The translations under genes were made by a program, and so were the position numbers. Of a stretch of DNA of 64,000 nucleotides, positions 25,001 to 34,270 are shown piece by piece. The notes below the pieces were generated by a model. The model made no database searches. It was not told where the DNA came from and saw only the letters and a list, made by a program, of their open reading frames with translations. Source of the stretch: Jacaranda mimosifolia (lineage: Eukaryota > Streptophyta > Magnoliopsida > Lamiales > Bignoniaceae). The stretch is taken from the NCBI GenBank assembly GCA_018894105.1, contig CM032133.1:13530501-13594500 (forward strand), given 5' to 3'. The stretch's first letter is position 1. Each line of letters starts with the position of its first letter.

Positions 25001-28000
25001 CTAAACTCAATATAGAACATGAGCGTAAAAAAAGGAAAAAGTGATATTTCAAACAAACACTAATGAGTGTAAATTTCAATATGGAGAACATAATAACTAA
25101 ATACAAAAATATAAAATCATTCTATAATGTATCAAATATGAAGTGTTAAACATAAAATGTAAAATTTATTAAAAAAAGAATAATTGATATTTATTTTAGC
25201 AATTAATTTAAAAAGATAGAAAAGAGAAGGGAATAAATAAGCTAAAAAACTGGCAAATATTCCTTATTTTAACTGCACAAGATTAGTAATACTAAAACCA
25301 GAATTATTATTGATGAAGCTATATGATAATTTATACTATAAAAAAGATGAGAGGGTGTCAAGCTTTCAAGCACCTATCTTTGAGCTTGAGTGAGTCTTAT
25401 CTTTCAAGCTTTCTAATACCTTTTTTCTGGATTGAGCTTAAATTGAGTCTTACTAGAACTGGCAGAAGTGATCTCGCAGAGCTACTCTATGCGCATACCT
25501 AAACGCATGCAAATAGTTTTCGAGAGAACTTTTAGAGGAGCAACGATCTATGCTGACCTCATGCCTCTGCTACTGAGTGCTTGGTTTGGGTTGGGACATG
25601 GTATGTTTAATTGAAGGGTAAAAGTGTGTATTGATTTTTAGGTATTTTGTTGTTTTACTTAGATAAGCAATAGGAGTTTACTTAAATTGGACATTCTATA
25701 CGAAGTTTTTTCAACTTCTAATATAACTGTGACAAAAGAATCTAACTAACCAATTTTTATTTTTCGGTTGATGTTGGTCTGGAGGAAGGTAAGTATAATT
25801 GGACATACCAAATCGGAAGTTCTTGTATACTGGAAAAACCTTATGGGAGGTTTGTGTAATTAGTCTGCAAATAATACATGCTTGCTCGGAGGGGAGGTTA
25901 ATTTATGCAGGATCATTTATGTTACTCTGAGACAATGGTTATCTGGACACTGTTACGCAACATAACACTTGTCACATCTTTGACCCTTGAAAGCAAATCC
26001 AAACCTTTGAAACATATACAAGTTACATAAAGATATCAATAAAATAACAAATCTGCGTTCATATCAAAGTTTTGCTCTCATATCAACCTTTTGGGTATAA
26101 TATGTGTTTTCTAAAGTGTCCTGACTCATTTCCTCCTAATGTTAGTTGCATAGATTATCTCGATCATCCTAACATTGCATTACTAAGTATGTCTGCATAT
26201 CATGTACAAACTCAAGACTTTCCTTTGACCAAATCTGGTCCTTAAATTGACTACAACTTATTTGACACACACTATAGGCCACCATATAGAAGAGGCATGT
26301 TGTTCTTTGACAATCTTTAATCAGTCTATCTCTGTTTTCCATTGCATTGATTCTTAAGTTTTGGATACTACAGTTTGTTGTTTAAATAAAATTTGTATAT
26401 ATATCCAGTGATTGTTTGACACCCTGTCCACCCAATTATCTGGCTATGTTCCTCTATGTCTTTACTGCTCTGTGGGGTTATGATAGGTACCTTTTGTTAA
26501 ATGAGAAGGGGGAGAAAGTTGAAGGGCAAGTAGGGCTTGTGAGGACCAATTGCATTGACTGCTTGGACCGTACAAATGTCACCCAGGTATCTTTTCTTTT
26601 TCTAATTTCCATAATTTCTTGTTTCTATATCATGAATCAATTTATATGCTCTGGATTATTTTGCTTCTGCGATACTTTACATGTGTTTGTAGACAGAACA
26701 TTATGTGCCTCTCCGGGGACTTTCTTGCAGTACTTATGAATGACCTTTCCTGCATTTTCTTCCCCCCCCCCCCCCCCCCCCCCTCTCTCTCTCTCTGTGG
26801 CAAAGGAAAAAAGTAAAAGATTCTTTGTTTAGTTTTTTACTAATAATCAAGGTAGGAAATGTTATACCATCTTTTGCCTTTCTAAGGCTACAAATTGTGA
26901 TGCAGTAGAACCTTTTTGACTCTTCCTGATAGGGAGACTGGAACGAACTGCAACCATGGAGTCCAAGGCCTTTTGGGAATTGGGATCTATCTCTATTGCT
27001 ACTTCTTTTAACGAATGAAGACTTTTCGTAGGGACTTGTAACAATTCAAACTAAGTTCATCCCTTCTCTAGTTTGTAGTTTCAGTCTACTGTGATACTTA
27101 TTTTGCAACTCCTTTGCATAGAATCGTTGGTTTATGATACTTTTTGAACTGAACTACTAGAGGCAGTATAATCTTCTTGTTGTAATGCATATATTCATTG
27201 GTGGAACATTTTCTCTACATACACCAACAGCTTGATGTAACACCAGAATGACCAAAATGTAATTTCCCAGCATCATGATTTCTCTTATTAAATACAATCG
27301 AGTGAAAATAAGTTAGATAAAATTGTTCCTCTATTGTGTTATTGAATCAGATGGCAATTGTTCTATGATATGCATAGTATTGGAAAATTTGATTATGGGA
27401 AAAGAAGTAAAGAAAATAGGATGCTGTTACTTTCACGGAAAGCATTTTCTCATCAATTTTTTTTCTTTCTCTTTTTTGTCTTTTGTTCGCAGAGCATGAT
27501 TGCCAGAAAAATGTTGGAATTTCAACTTCAAAGGCTTGGTGTTTTCGACGCTGAGGAAACTATTAGCTCACATCCCAACTTTGATGAAAACTTTAAAATT
27601 TGTAAGTATCACGTTTTAACTCAGGTTTACTAAATTCTTAATGTTGCATTAGTGACTATTTACAGCATTGGACAATTTTTAACTTCATATTAAGATTTTG
27701 TCAGAATGTTCTCAAATTTTCATGGGCCTGTTATTCTTCTTCTCATACCTTTCCATCTCTTCAACTTTCATTTCCAGTGTGGGCTAACCATGGGGATGAT
27801 ATAAGCATCCAGTATTCTGGCACTCCTGCTTTAAAAGGAGATTTTGTCAGGTATCATTTGATGAGTCATTTTCTCTGTATGAACATTTAATTCCTAAGTG
27901 GCCCTTTTAAGAAAATAATAACAGCAGGTATATAAGTTGCAATGAAGAAGTTTGTGGCTAAAATTTTACTTCTAAATTTGTTCGTTTGTCAGTTTCAGTT

Positions 28001-31000
28001 TAGTGTTATCTTTTTGGAACTTCATGAACTGCAGATTTTTCTATGATTCATTATTAGGAACTTGTATTTAATTTCCTTTCATGCTTTAGAATAAAATTAG
28101 GGCTTGTAATTTGAGTTGTAGCAGGATTAGATTATCTTTTCCTAATAAAATTCTAGTCCCAGTTGAAATAGGAAATTTTGGTGCCTACATATATACTGTT
28201 GTAACCTTCAGTATTCCTCAGAGTGAATACAGATCAGTTTCTTGAGTTTTCAAAGAACATTGAGCTTCTTTTGGATGGAATTGCGCAGCTACAAATCCTA
28301 ATGCCTATGTTCTCATTCTTTTGTTTCTCATGCTTCAATGATTCAATTCTTTCTTCAGCACATAATTATCACATGCCACAAGTCCATGCTTCTCATTGTA
28401 ATGAACAACCAAAACTTCCTTGGAACCTTAAAAGTACTGTTCATGGTTGCTGTTTTCATCCCCTGAACAGCATCTAAACAACTTTGTCAAGTTTGTCTTA
28501 CCTCGTAACTGAGCTTTTCTTGTGTTAATTTGTCTTCTAATTCTTGATGCCTTTTGAATTTTGATCTTTTCATGCTAAAAATCATTTTACTAATACTTGG
28601 ATGAATCAAGATTTGCTAATAATTCAGAGGCACACATGAGATTTCTACTTTTCCTAGTTTGAAATGTTTTTCTCTTAACAGATGTGGCCAGAGGACAATC
28701 CAAGGGATTGTGAAGGATGGCTGGAATGCTCTCATGCGGTACTACTTAAACAACTTCCGTGATGGTACAAAGCAGGTATGTATGCTTTCTCTCTCCATTC
28801 CTAATGGCTAGCAATTTCGTTGAGGTTGCGTTAAGTGTCAGACTATATAGTTCATTAAGTGTTTTACTATCTGGCTGCATTACAGTTGTGATGGATCGCT
28901 ATTCTTGCTCTTGATTTGCTGTGCATAAGCATGTGCTAGAGATTTAATACTTGGTTATGCTATAATATTTATCTCCATAGAAAATGAATTGCAAATTCTC
29001 ATTCAGCAATTTCTTGGTACCTTAAATTTCCAGTGTGATATCTGGGAAGCTTCGTTTTGATATATGCTTCGTATTTTTTAGCATCATATGCACTGATACC
29101 ACAGCATTCTGGATTTTTATGCTTATCTAATTAATTTCCCTTTGCTTTCCTTCCTGAAGGATGCAATTGATTTATTACAAGGACATTATATTGTTTCTGT
29201 TTCTCGAAGCATGACTCCTACAGCACAGAAAGGTGGCATTGAGGCTGTAGCTGTGAGTAATCCCGTAGTTACCTGCTTTCTTCCCTTTTCTATATGTCTT
29301 GTGCATTTTTTTTAAGTTCATTTCCATGAGGTATCCCCTGTTCAATGTGTTTGAATATCAACAGTCTCCTGTTATTGTTTGCAAATAACTATGAAGAATA
29401 AAAGATAAAAAAAAAGATCAAGAACCACATCCAACTTGATCTAGATCTTGGGTGTGTTATACGATTGGAACAAGATTCAAGGTAATGAATTCAATCAAAT
29501 ATGACATTTAGGTTAAAATATATCTTGTACTTGCCAGTGATGAAGGACAACCAGCATTGTTTATGTGATCTGACCAATGCCTCGGCACTACGTCATCTGA
29601 TGTTTGCTAAACTAATCCTAGTCATTGTGGAAGAGTTATTGATACTCTTATGCAGACACAAAATGAAACTACAGGAGTCTCGTATCATGATAGACCTAAC
29701 TGTTACTATATCATCACACTTGTCCAGAGTCAGCTGTTATGATATGAATTTCTGGTTTGATAAACCTCACTGTCGAGGCTGATATCTTGATTTTCTAGTT
29801 ATAGAAACTCTTTAGTTGTACTCATCATAATTTTATGAGAAGGTGAAGCTTCCACCATGATCTACCGCTACTGTTTTACTAGGCAGATATTGCCTCATTA
29901 GAAACAGGGCCTGAGTACAAGTCTATGTTTAAATTGACAGTTTGTAACTCTGAGAACCCACCAAAATATTTAATTTTGCTTTGTGTCTGTTCAGATGGAT
30001 TTACCAACACTGAATATCTCCAGGTTTCATCATTGTCTTACAGCGCAGCCATGAAAAGCCAGATGGTGCCCAGATGTCAATTTTGTAGTTTCCCTACATG
30101 TTATCTTCTGCTTTACCCAAATTTGTCCTTGATAGAATATGAAAATCTTCATTAGTTGCCCTTGAGCTTCATGGTTTTCTGCTTTACTTTATTTCTGATG
30201 GTTATTTACAAGAGCCATATTGTATTCTCCATTTTTGCAGTCCTTTCCACTGGCTTTGTCGCTGATTATGACTGGGTTCTTCTTTGCAACAATGTCCCTA
30301 AGACGAGGTCAGAGGGCACTAATTTTAACTACTTCTACTTCTTTTACTTGTTTGCTTAGTTCTTATTTGGCCTTGGATTTAGTTACTGACTTACAAATTC
30401 ATCTGAGTTTGGTATGCTGAATGTGGTGGGCCTTTAATTAGTGGAATTATGGGATGGTCATCTTCTTGAATAAAGAATTTCAAATTATTTATGAAGATTT
30501 TTCTGCTCTTCTTCACTCCACAACTAGAACTAAGATTCAGAATAAATTTATAAATTTTATACATCTCCGAAAATGGCAAAAGAACAGTTCTGAAGAAATG
30601 ATTTTACATGGAGAAAATGAAATTATTGGAGCTTCACCACATTTTACAGAAAATCCAACAACATTTCATCTTATGGACAAGGCCTATTGATATACAACTC
30701 TAGAAATACAGATTATAATGGATGCCTGCCCTTTGTGTCAAAAGTAGAGATGTCTTTGATTGATGAACAGCTATGGAGTATTTTTCTACTTTACTAGCAA
30801 ACTGAACTTGTTTCTACAGTAGTATTAGAAATCAAGCATACTATTTTGCTGCCTTTTCTGTTTCCATTTCTCCAAGGAATGATAATAATGTACCACCTAA
30901 GCTAGATAGGGTCTTCTTATAAGTGAAATCTGTAGTTAATTCATGTTTATGAATTAGCAGTTGTTATGCATCCTCTTGGTTCTACGTTTAAGGATTTGCT

Positions 31001-31368
31001 TGATGTGCTTTTTACCTTGTCATGACCTTGATGATGCCACTAATGAAACTTTCTGCCACCACAACTGTGGGAAAGTGCAAATGTTAAAGCTTACATATAG
31101 TTGCATGCCCAGGCCGGCAGCTGGTGGCTGGGGTCACCTAGCAATCAGCATTCTTGTTGGCATTTATTCAAATATGCTCTTCCTCTTGGTAGATAGTTTA
31201 ATACTGATTAGCAAATCTATAATTGTTTGTTTTGTAGTTCGACATGACCTGTGGAATTTATTATTTTCGATAATGTGGGCAAGCATGAGTTTGGTTATAG
31301 CAGCATTTGTGAGGGCCAATGGTCGCATGTTCTGTAACCGTCCTCGCCTCCACCAACCTAGGCGTTGA
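10037..31368 (+). CDS. RHD4: RHD4/SAC7-type Sac-domain phosphoinositide phosphatase
   Basis: Twenty exons join in frame to 596 residues plus stop: 10037-10184, 10312-10395, 13825-13952, 14046-14137, 16388-16445, 16648-16704, 16803-16836, 16940-17020, 18174-18280, 21161-21247, 21338-21415, 23316-23386, 23475-23573, 26487-26586, 27493-27601, 27778-27850, 28682-28775, 29160-29252, 30241-30307, 31238-31368. The length fits Arabidopsis RHD4/SAC7 (about 597). The Sac domain fills most of the protein. The catalytic CX5R motif is RTNCIDCLDRTN at residues 394-405 (Cys397, Arg403). Two membrane segments near residues 533-551 and 559-578 form a C-terminal anchor; the protein ends RPRLHQPRR. The family removes phosphate from phosphoinositides, mainly PI4P, on ER, Golgi and secretory membranes; RHD4 controls root-hair tip growth. 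I could not separate SAC6, SAC7 and SAC8 by eye. The start is the first of two adjacent ATGs. All junctions are GT-AG except intron 2 (GC-AG). No break is seen. Confidence 0.93.
10396..13824 (+). other. Intron 2 of the RHD4-like gene (3.4 kb, GC-AG)
   Basis: The preceding exon ends GCAG and the intron begins GCAAGT. The reading frame (LLAG then SYLFVITE) allows only this junction, so the donor is GC rather than GT; AG|GCAAGT is the known consensus for GC-AG introns. The intron contains the 832-bp hAT element at 11961-12792. The rest (about 10.4-11.95 kb and 12.8-13.8 kb) shows no gene. Short minus-strand frames at 11203-11506 have no family resemblance. Confidence 0.8.
11961..12792. mobile_element. 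Non-autonomous hAT element with GGCG-rich ends, intron 2
   Basis: An 832-bp insertion is flanked by a perfect 8-bp duplication GATACTTA (11953-11960 and 12793-12800). Its tips are imperfect inverted repeats: CATAGTTATTAAAGGCG on the left, and CACTGTTATCAAAGGCG reading in from the right. An 8-bp duplication and CA..G tips are marks of the hAT superfamily. Both ends are rich in AGGCG motifs (for example 12664-12780), while the centre is AT-rich. No transposase frame is visible. Short GGCG-ended elements of this kind are abundant in plant genomes. Confidence 0.82.
14470..15289 (+). mobile_element. hAT transposon derivative, intron 4
   Basis: An 820-bp insertion is flanked by a perfect 8-bp duplication GTACTTGA (14462-14469 and 15290-15297). 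The tips are short inverted repeats: CAAGGACGGAT on the left and CAGGGATGGAC reading in from the right. The interior is very AT-rich and retains a piece of the transposase C-terminal dimerisation region (15006-15119). It is therefore an internal deletion of an autonomous hAT. Confidence 0.85.
15006..15119 (+). pseudogene. hAT transposase C-terminal dimerisation region, remnant
   Basis: One frame reads SEKIFSAINVVKKRLKNKM, then about 15 residues containing DNFLVDCLVTYIE, before a TAA at 15117-15119. This follows the hAT C-terminal pattern (E+.FSAM..+K..LRNKM.D..L.D.LV.YIE). The rest of the transposase is gone. It supports the hAT assignment of the surrounding insertion independently of the target duplication. 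Confidence 0.7.
18281..21160 (+). other. Intron 9 of the RHD4-like gene (2.9 kb)
   Basis: The intron runs from GTAAAC to TTCTAG. I see no exon, transposase, reverse transcriptase or clear target duplication inside. Reading frames are short and scattered. Older decayed insertions are possible but not provable by eye. Confidence 0.6.
22150..23090 (-). mobile_element. LINE (non-LTR retrotransposon) 3' end, intron 11
   Basis: On the minus strand a frame around 22641-22580 reads CICKNHENHDHLILHC, which is the zinc-binding C..C....E..dHL...C motif found downstream of reverse transcriptase in plant LINEs (zf-RVT). After a frameshift it continues FWERLFKLL. Further on, LASLWCKAL and a segment containing GDLQRD resemble typical LINE C-termini. 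The element ends near 22150 in AATAAAAT-rich sequence, as expected for a LINE tail. Upstream sequence to about 23090 is probably the same element but decayed. The reverse transcriptase core is absent. The LINE is antisense to the host gene. Confidence 0.6.
23574..26486 (+). other. Intron 13 of the RHD4-like gene (2.9 kb)
   Basis: The intron runs from GTATAA to TGATAG, next to the exon carrying the catalytic motif. The stretch 24860-25340 is much more AT-rich than its surroundings and may be an insertion, but I found no target duplication. A GGT/GGA-rich patch at about 24600-24780 gives a short glycine-rich frame of unknown origin. No exon is visible. Confidence 0.55.
26762..26797. repeat. Poly-C tract (22 C) followed by a CT run
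   Basis: Twenty-two consecutive C bases are followed by a CT dinucleotide run in intron 14 of the RHD4-like gene. The run length may be affected by sequencing error. On the minus strand it is a long G run. Confidence 0.9.
29253..31237 (+). other. Introns 18 and 19 of the RHD4-like gene
   Basis: Two introns of about 1.0 and 0.9 kb flank the small exon 30241-30307 that encodes the first membrane segment. If intron 19 were retained, translation would read through into a different C-terminus and stop at 30418-30420, losing the second membrane segment. No inserted element is obvious. The plus-strand frame at 29501-29782 is not recognisable. Confidence 0.6.
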
Positions 31369-31976
31369 TTCCTGTTGCCAGTTGCAACATTTAGCAACTT
31401 CCTAGCTAATAGCCTCGTCTGCTCGGTGAATTAAGCTCTATCGTTATTGTCAATTTTTGTAGGACCCGCATTCTTTCCTTGTGAAACTGTCATATTTATG
31501 AACAATCTCTTTTGTTAGCATTGATATATGTAGTAGGTCCCTTTTGTTCTGTGTCGAAATATTTCCACATATTATTTATGGTCATGATATGGATTGGCAA
31601 GTGCATGAATCGACCATTACCTTGAATCATATTGTAACTTATACCCAGCTATCTACTATTGTTTCTCATTTCTATGCTATTTCATGGGTGAACGTTTTGT
31701 TTGTCCATTTTTGTCCCCCAGTCAATGTAATCCTTATCCTTCCTTCCTTGCTTCACTAAAATTCATTATTAGATCCAACTTATGCTTTTGGCTCACAACT
31801 CTTTGATTTCAATGGAGCAGAGTACAATAACGCAATGCTTAAACTGGTTAAGATATTAACTATATTTGAATTCCAATTCCATTACATTATTAGTTTTGCT
31901 AAAACAATATAATACATACATGCTTAGCTGCATACTTGCCAGCATTATTATTAATTGTGAATCAATATTACTATCA
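31369..31976. other. Spacer between convergent RHD4-like and CPT genes
   Basis: The two stop codons are 608 bp apart and face each other, so this stretch holds both 3' untranslated regions. I see no perfect AATAAA on the plus strand near 31370-31700; AT-rich variants occur at 31890-31920. No gene is visible. Confidence 0.65.
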
Positions 31977-32843
31977 TTATAGCTGCTTTCTTCTCTTCTC
32001 CAAGTAAGGATGGCTTCTTTGGAAGTTCAATACCGCCCAGACCAAGTGTCCCAGACCAATCTCTGGCCACAACGCTTTTGGGGAATACAAGAGGCTATTG
32101 GAAGTCTGCCATAGTAGAAAATTGCTGAGCCTCGTCTCCCCTGAACTCCTCACCAGAATATCCGGATCAGGCGCCACTCCCATGTACATATGCCTCTCAA
32201 CATCTCCTAATGTTACGACATCCTCTTTTTCTTCTCCATTTGCATTTGCTTTTGCTTTTTTCATTTCAGCCCACTTATCCTCACAACATTCTTGAGCAGC
32301 ATGCGCTATCTCATCAGTCGAAGTATAAGCCACACAAACTAACAGAATACTCTTATCATTCTTAGATGTCACTTCCATTGCCTTCTCAGCAGCACGTCTA
32401 ACCGGCTCGCTCAAAAGCTTCAAGTTCCCTATGAAATACACCCTCACACCATATTGGTTCACAATACTTTCTTCCTTTAGCAAACCTTCTATTTTCTCCA
32501 GCATCAAGTCCATTACAGACTGGACTTCCTCAGGCTTTCTCTTGTAATTGTCGATGCTGAAGGCGTATATGGTTACATATTTGACACCCAACTCATAGCA
32601 GTACTTCATCAAAGACATTAGAGAAAGAAATCCAGCCTTGTGGCCCATTCCCACACCAAGATTCCACTTTCTTGCATACCTTCGATTCCCATCTAATATA
32701 AAAGCCAGATGATTTGGGACTGGACCAACAGACAGCACACGAAATAGACATCTCCGCATGTAGCTAACTGAACTCCCAAACAACCTCCCAACAACCCCCG
32801 CCCCCGCCCCCGCCCCCGCCCCCGCCCCCTTGTTCTCCTCCAT
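31977..32843 (-). CDS. CPT: cis-Prenyltransferase (dehydrodolichyl diphosphate synthase type)
   Basis: A single uninterrupted frame of 288 residues. The enzyme adds isopentenyl diphosphate units in cis to farnesyl diphosphate, making the polyprenyl chain of dolichol, the lipid carrier for protein glycosylation on the ER. The signature sequence HLAFILDGNRRYARKW (catalytic Asp51, then Gly-Asn-Arg) is followed by GH, YAFSIDNYKR and, near residues 226-246, DPDILVRSSGETR and LSNFLLWQ. All conserved regions of the family are present and the length is normal. No plastid transit peptide is evident, which fits the ER/cytosolic dolichol type. In eukaryotes this enzyme works with an NgBR-like partner (LEW1 in Arabidopsis), not seen here. 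The N-terminus contains an odd (GA)n run (residues 6-16). The start ATG at 32843 is the first in frame. Rubber-type or other long-chain cis-prenyltransferases cannot be excluded. Confidence 0.93.
   Translation of the reverse strand: MEENKGAGAGAGAGAGVVGRLFGSSVSYMRRCLFRVLSVGPVPNHLAFILDGNRRYARKWNLGVGMGHKAGFLSLMSLMKYCYELGVKYVTIYAFSIDNYKRKPEEVQSVMDLMLEKIEGLLKEESIVNQYGVRVYFIGNLKLLSEPVRRAAEKAMEVTSKNDKSILLVCVAYTSTDEIAHAAQECCEDKWAEMKKAKANANGEEKEDVVTLGDVERHMYMGVAPDPDILVRSSGETRLSNFLLWQTSNSLLYSPKALWPEIGLGHLVWAVLNFQRSHPYLEKRRKQL
32795..32829 (-). repeat. In-frame GGGGGC hexanucleotide repeat in the CPT N-terminus
   Basis: About six units of a GC-only hexamer lie immediately after the start codon of the prenyltransferase and encode alternating Gly and Ala. 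On the coding strand it gives several runs of five Gs separated by single Cs, a layout able to form G-quadruplexes in DNA or mRNA. Any change by whole units keeps the frame. Confidence 0.92.
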
Positions 32844-33142
32844 TTCTACTCACTTAATTACCCAAACTTATTATTATGACACCTGAAATTCAACACAAAG
32901 ATATAGAGTTTGAGGGGAAACAAGAAATAACAGTTGTTCGCTGTTTAACAGCTAAATTAATATTCATAAAACAATAAAGGTGAAAAGAGTATTTAAAAAA
33001 AGAAAAAAAAAAAAAAAAAAAACAAGGGTCATACTAAATTACACAGCTCTACGAATCACGACATAATTGCTTTGTGAACTGTTTGGCCAACTTGAATGGC
33101 AGTGGGTTAAAACTTCATGCCCTCTGGGAGAAAAGATTTAAA

Positions 33143-33449
33143 GGGTGTTTGAAACATTTTTTGAAATCTTTGATAGTTTATAAGATGTCAAATACACACA
33201 CAATCCCCCCACCCCCGGTGGCAACAAAAAAAAAAATTAAAAAAAAATGCTAATAACCTTCTAAAATAAGAAGTACAAATAAAGTTTCTAACTTATTTTT
33301 TAAATTTAAAAAAAAATTAATTTTAATTATATTAATTACAAAATTGTCAATATTACTAAAGTTCTAAAATTTTACTTAATTATACAGACACTTTATAAAA
33401 AAAATTATTTTTAAAATAATATTTAGCAATTAAGTTAAACCAAATACCC
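33143..33449. mobile_element. Putative MITE in the CPT leader intron
   Basis: The left edge reads GGGTGTTTGAAAC and the right edge, inverted, reads GGGTATTTGGTTTAAC. The interior is AT-rich, with poly-A runs and a small AC/C-rich patch. Length (307 bp) and GGGT.TTTG tips resemble common plant MITEs. I could not find a convincing target duplication. Confidence 0.4.
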
Positions 33450-33816
33450 AGTATCTGGGTGGAGAAATAGACGAGGAACGAAAAAATAGGTCACTAATTC
33501 AAAAGAATAATGAAGTTGATCTTTCAACCATTTGAATGTCAAAATATATCTCTGTGGCCTATTAATTAAACGAAAAATAACAAATTGATGAACAAATATT
33601 AGGATAAAACAACCAGTAATGAAATCAACATATATTCCTGTATCCTGCCTTAAAAATGAACACAGGCCAACCAAACCAGTGCATGCCTAGAAAGAAAAGG
33701 AATCCTGAAACGCAGGCAGTTGATAATTTCAAGATTTCATGTATAGAGCATCATTAGGGTCAGGGAGTCCCATTCAAGAATTATGGGTGGAGTGGAGAAA
33801 GAGGATATATAATTAC

Positions 33817-33876
33817 CTCTGCAAAGTAGTATTCTTGAAATGAAAGGGACAAACAAGAACAAATCAGAAATTAAAC
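33817..33876 (-). other. Probable noncoding 5' exon of the CPT gene
   Basis: On the minus strand a good acceptor (TTTTTGCAG) precedes 33876 and a donor (AG|GTAATT) follows 33817. A further acceptor, TGAATTTCAG, lies just upstream of the coding exon, which would then start at 32882. Together these suggest a 5' leader split by introns. This is inference from splice signals only. Confidence 0.4.
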
Positions 33877-34225
33877 CTGCAAAAATTTTATTATAGATGT
33901 TAGTCAACAAGATTAAACAAATTAAACTTTAGCAAAAAATAGAACCATAAAGAAACAAACAGTTAAGCGCAAACTATATATATATATAAAAGAGAAAGAG
34001 ACAACGTAATTTGTTCAGGTGCAATTTTTTAGCATAAAGATAGCAGTATTAGCTGCATGTAGATTAGAGGCTCCCAACTCCCACGCTCTTGGTGTGGGCT
34101 TTTATATATATACATATTTTAATGAAAAGAGTGAAGAAAAATGAATTGTAATGAAGGCAGAGAGTGTTGGAATTACAGTTTTGGTGTAGGTGTGGTTTCT
34201 TGATTTCTTGTTAATTTGCTGCTGC

Positions 34226-34270
34226 CTCCCACTCCAAAATGCACCAACCTCACCTCATTATATAGACATT
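34226..34270 (-). promoter_or_regulatory. TATA-box candidate for the CPT gene
   Basis: On the minus strand the motif TATATAAT lies at 34264-34257, followed by sequence rich in GGAGG/GCAGCAGC that could be the start of the leader. Placed about 1.4 kb upstream of the coding start, it fits a gene with a split 5' leader. It could instead serve an unrecognised noncoding transcript. Confidence 0.35.

Noticed and set aside
31977..31993. A truncated CPT C-terminus
   Set aside because: The ending EKRRKQL with its stop is the normal end of this family; nothing is missing.
33143..33449. Firm Tourist/PIF assignment for the putative MITE
   Set aside because: No 3-bp target duplication could be matched, so only a tentative MITE call is kept.
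34070..34115. Hairpin around CCCACGCTCTTGGTGTGGG, a possible microRNA precursor or terminator
   Set aside because: The stem is only about five base pairs, I recognise no known plant microRNA, and bacterial-type terminators do not apply here.
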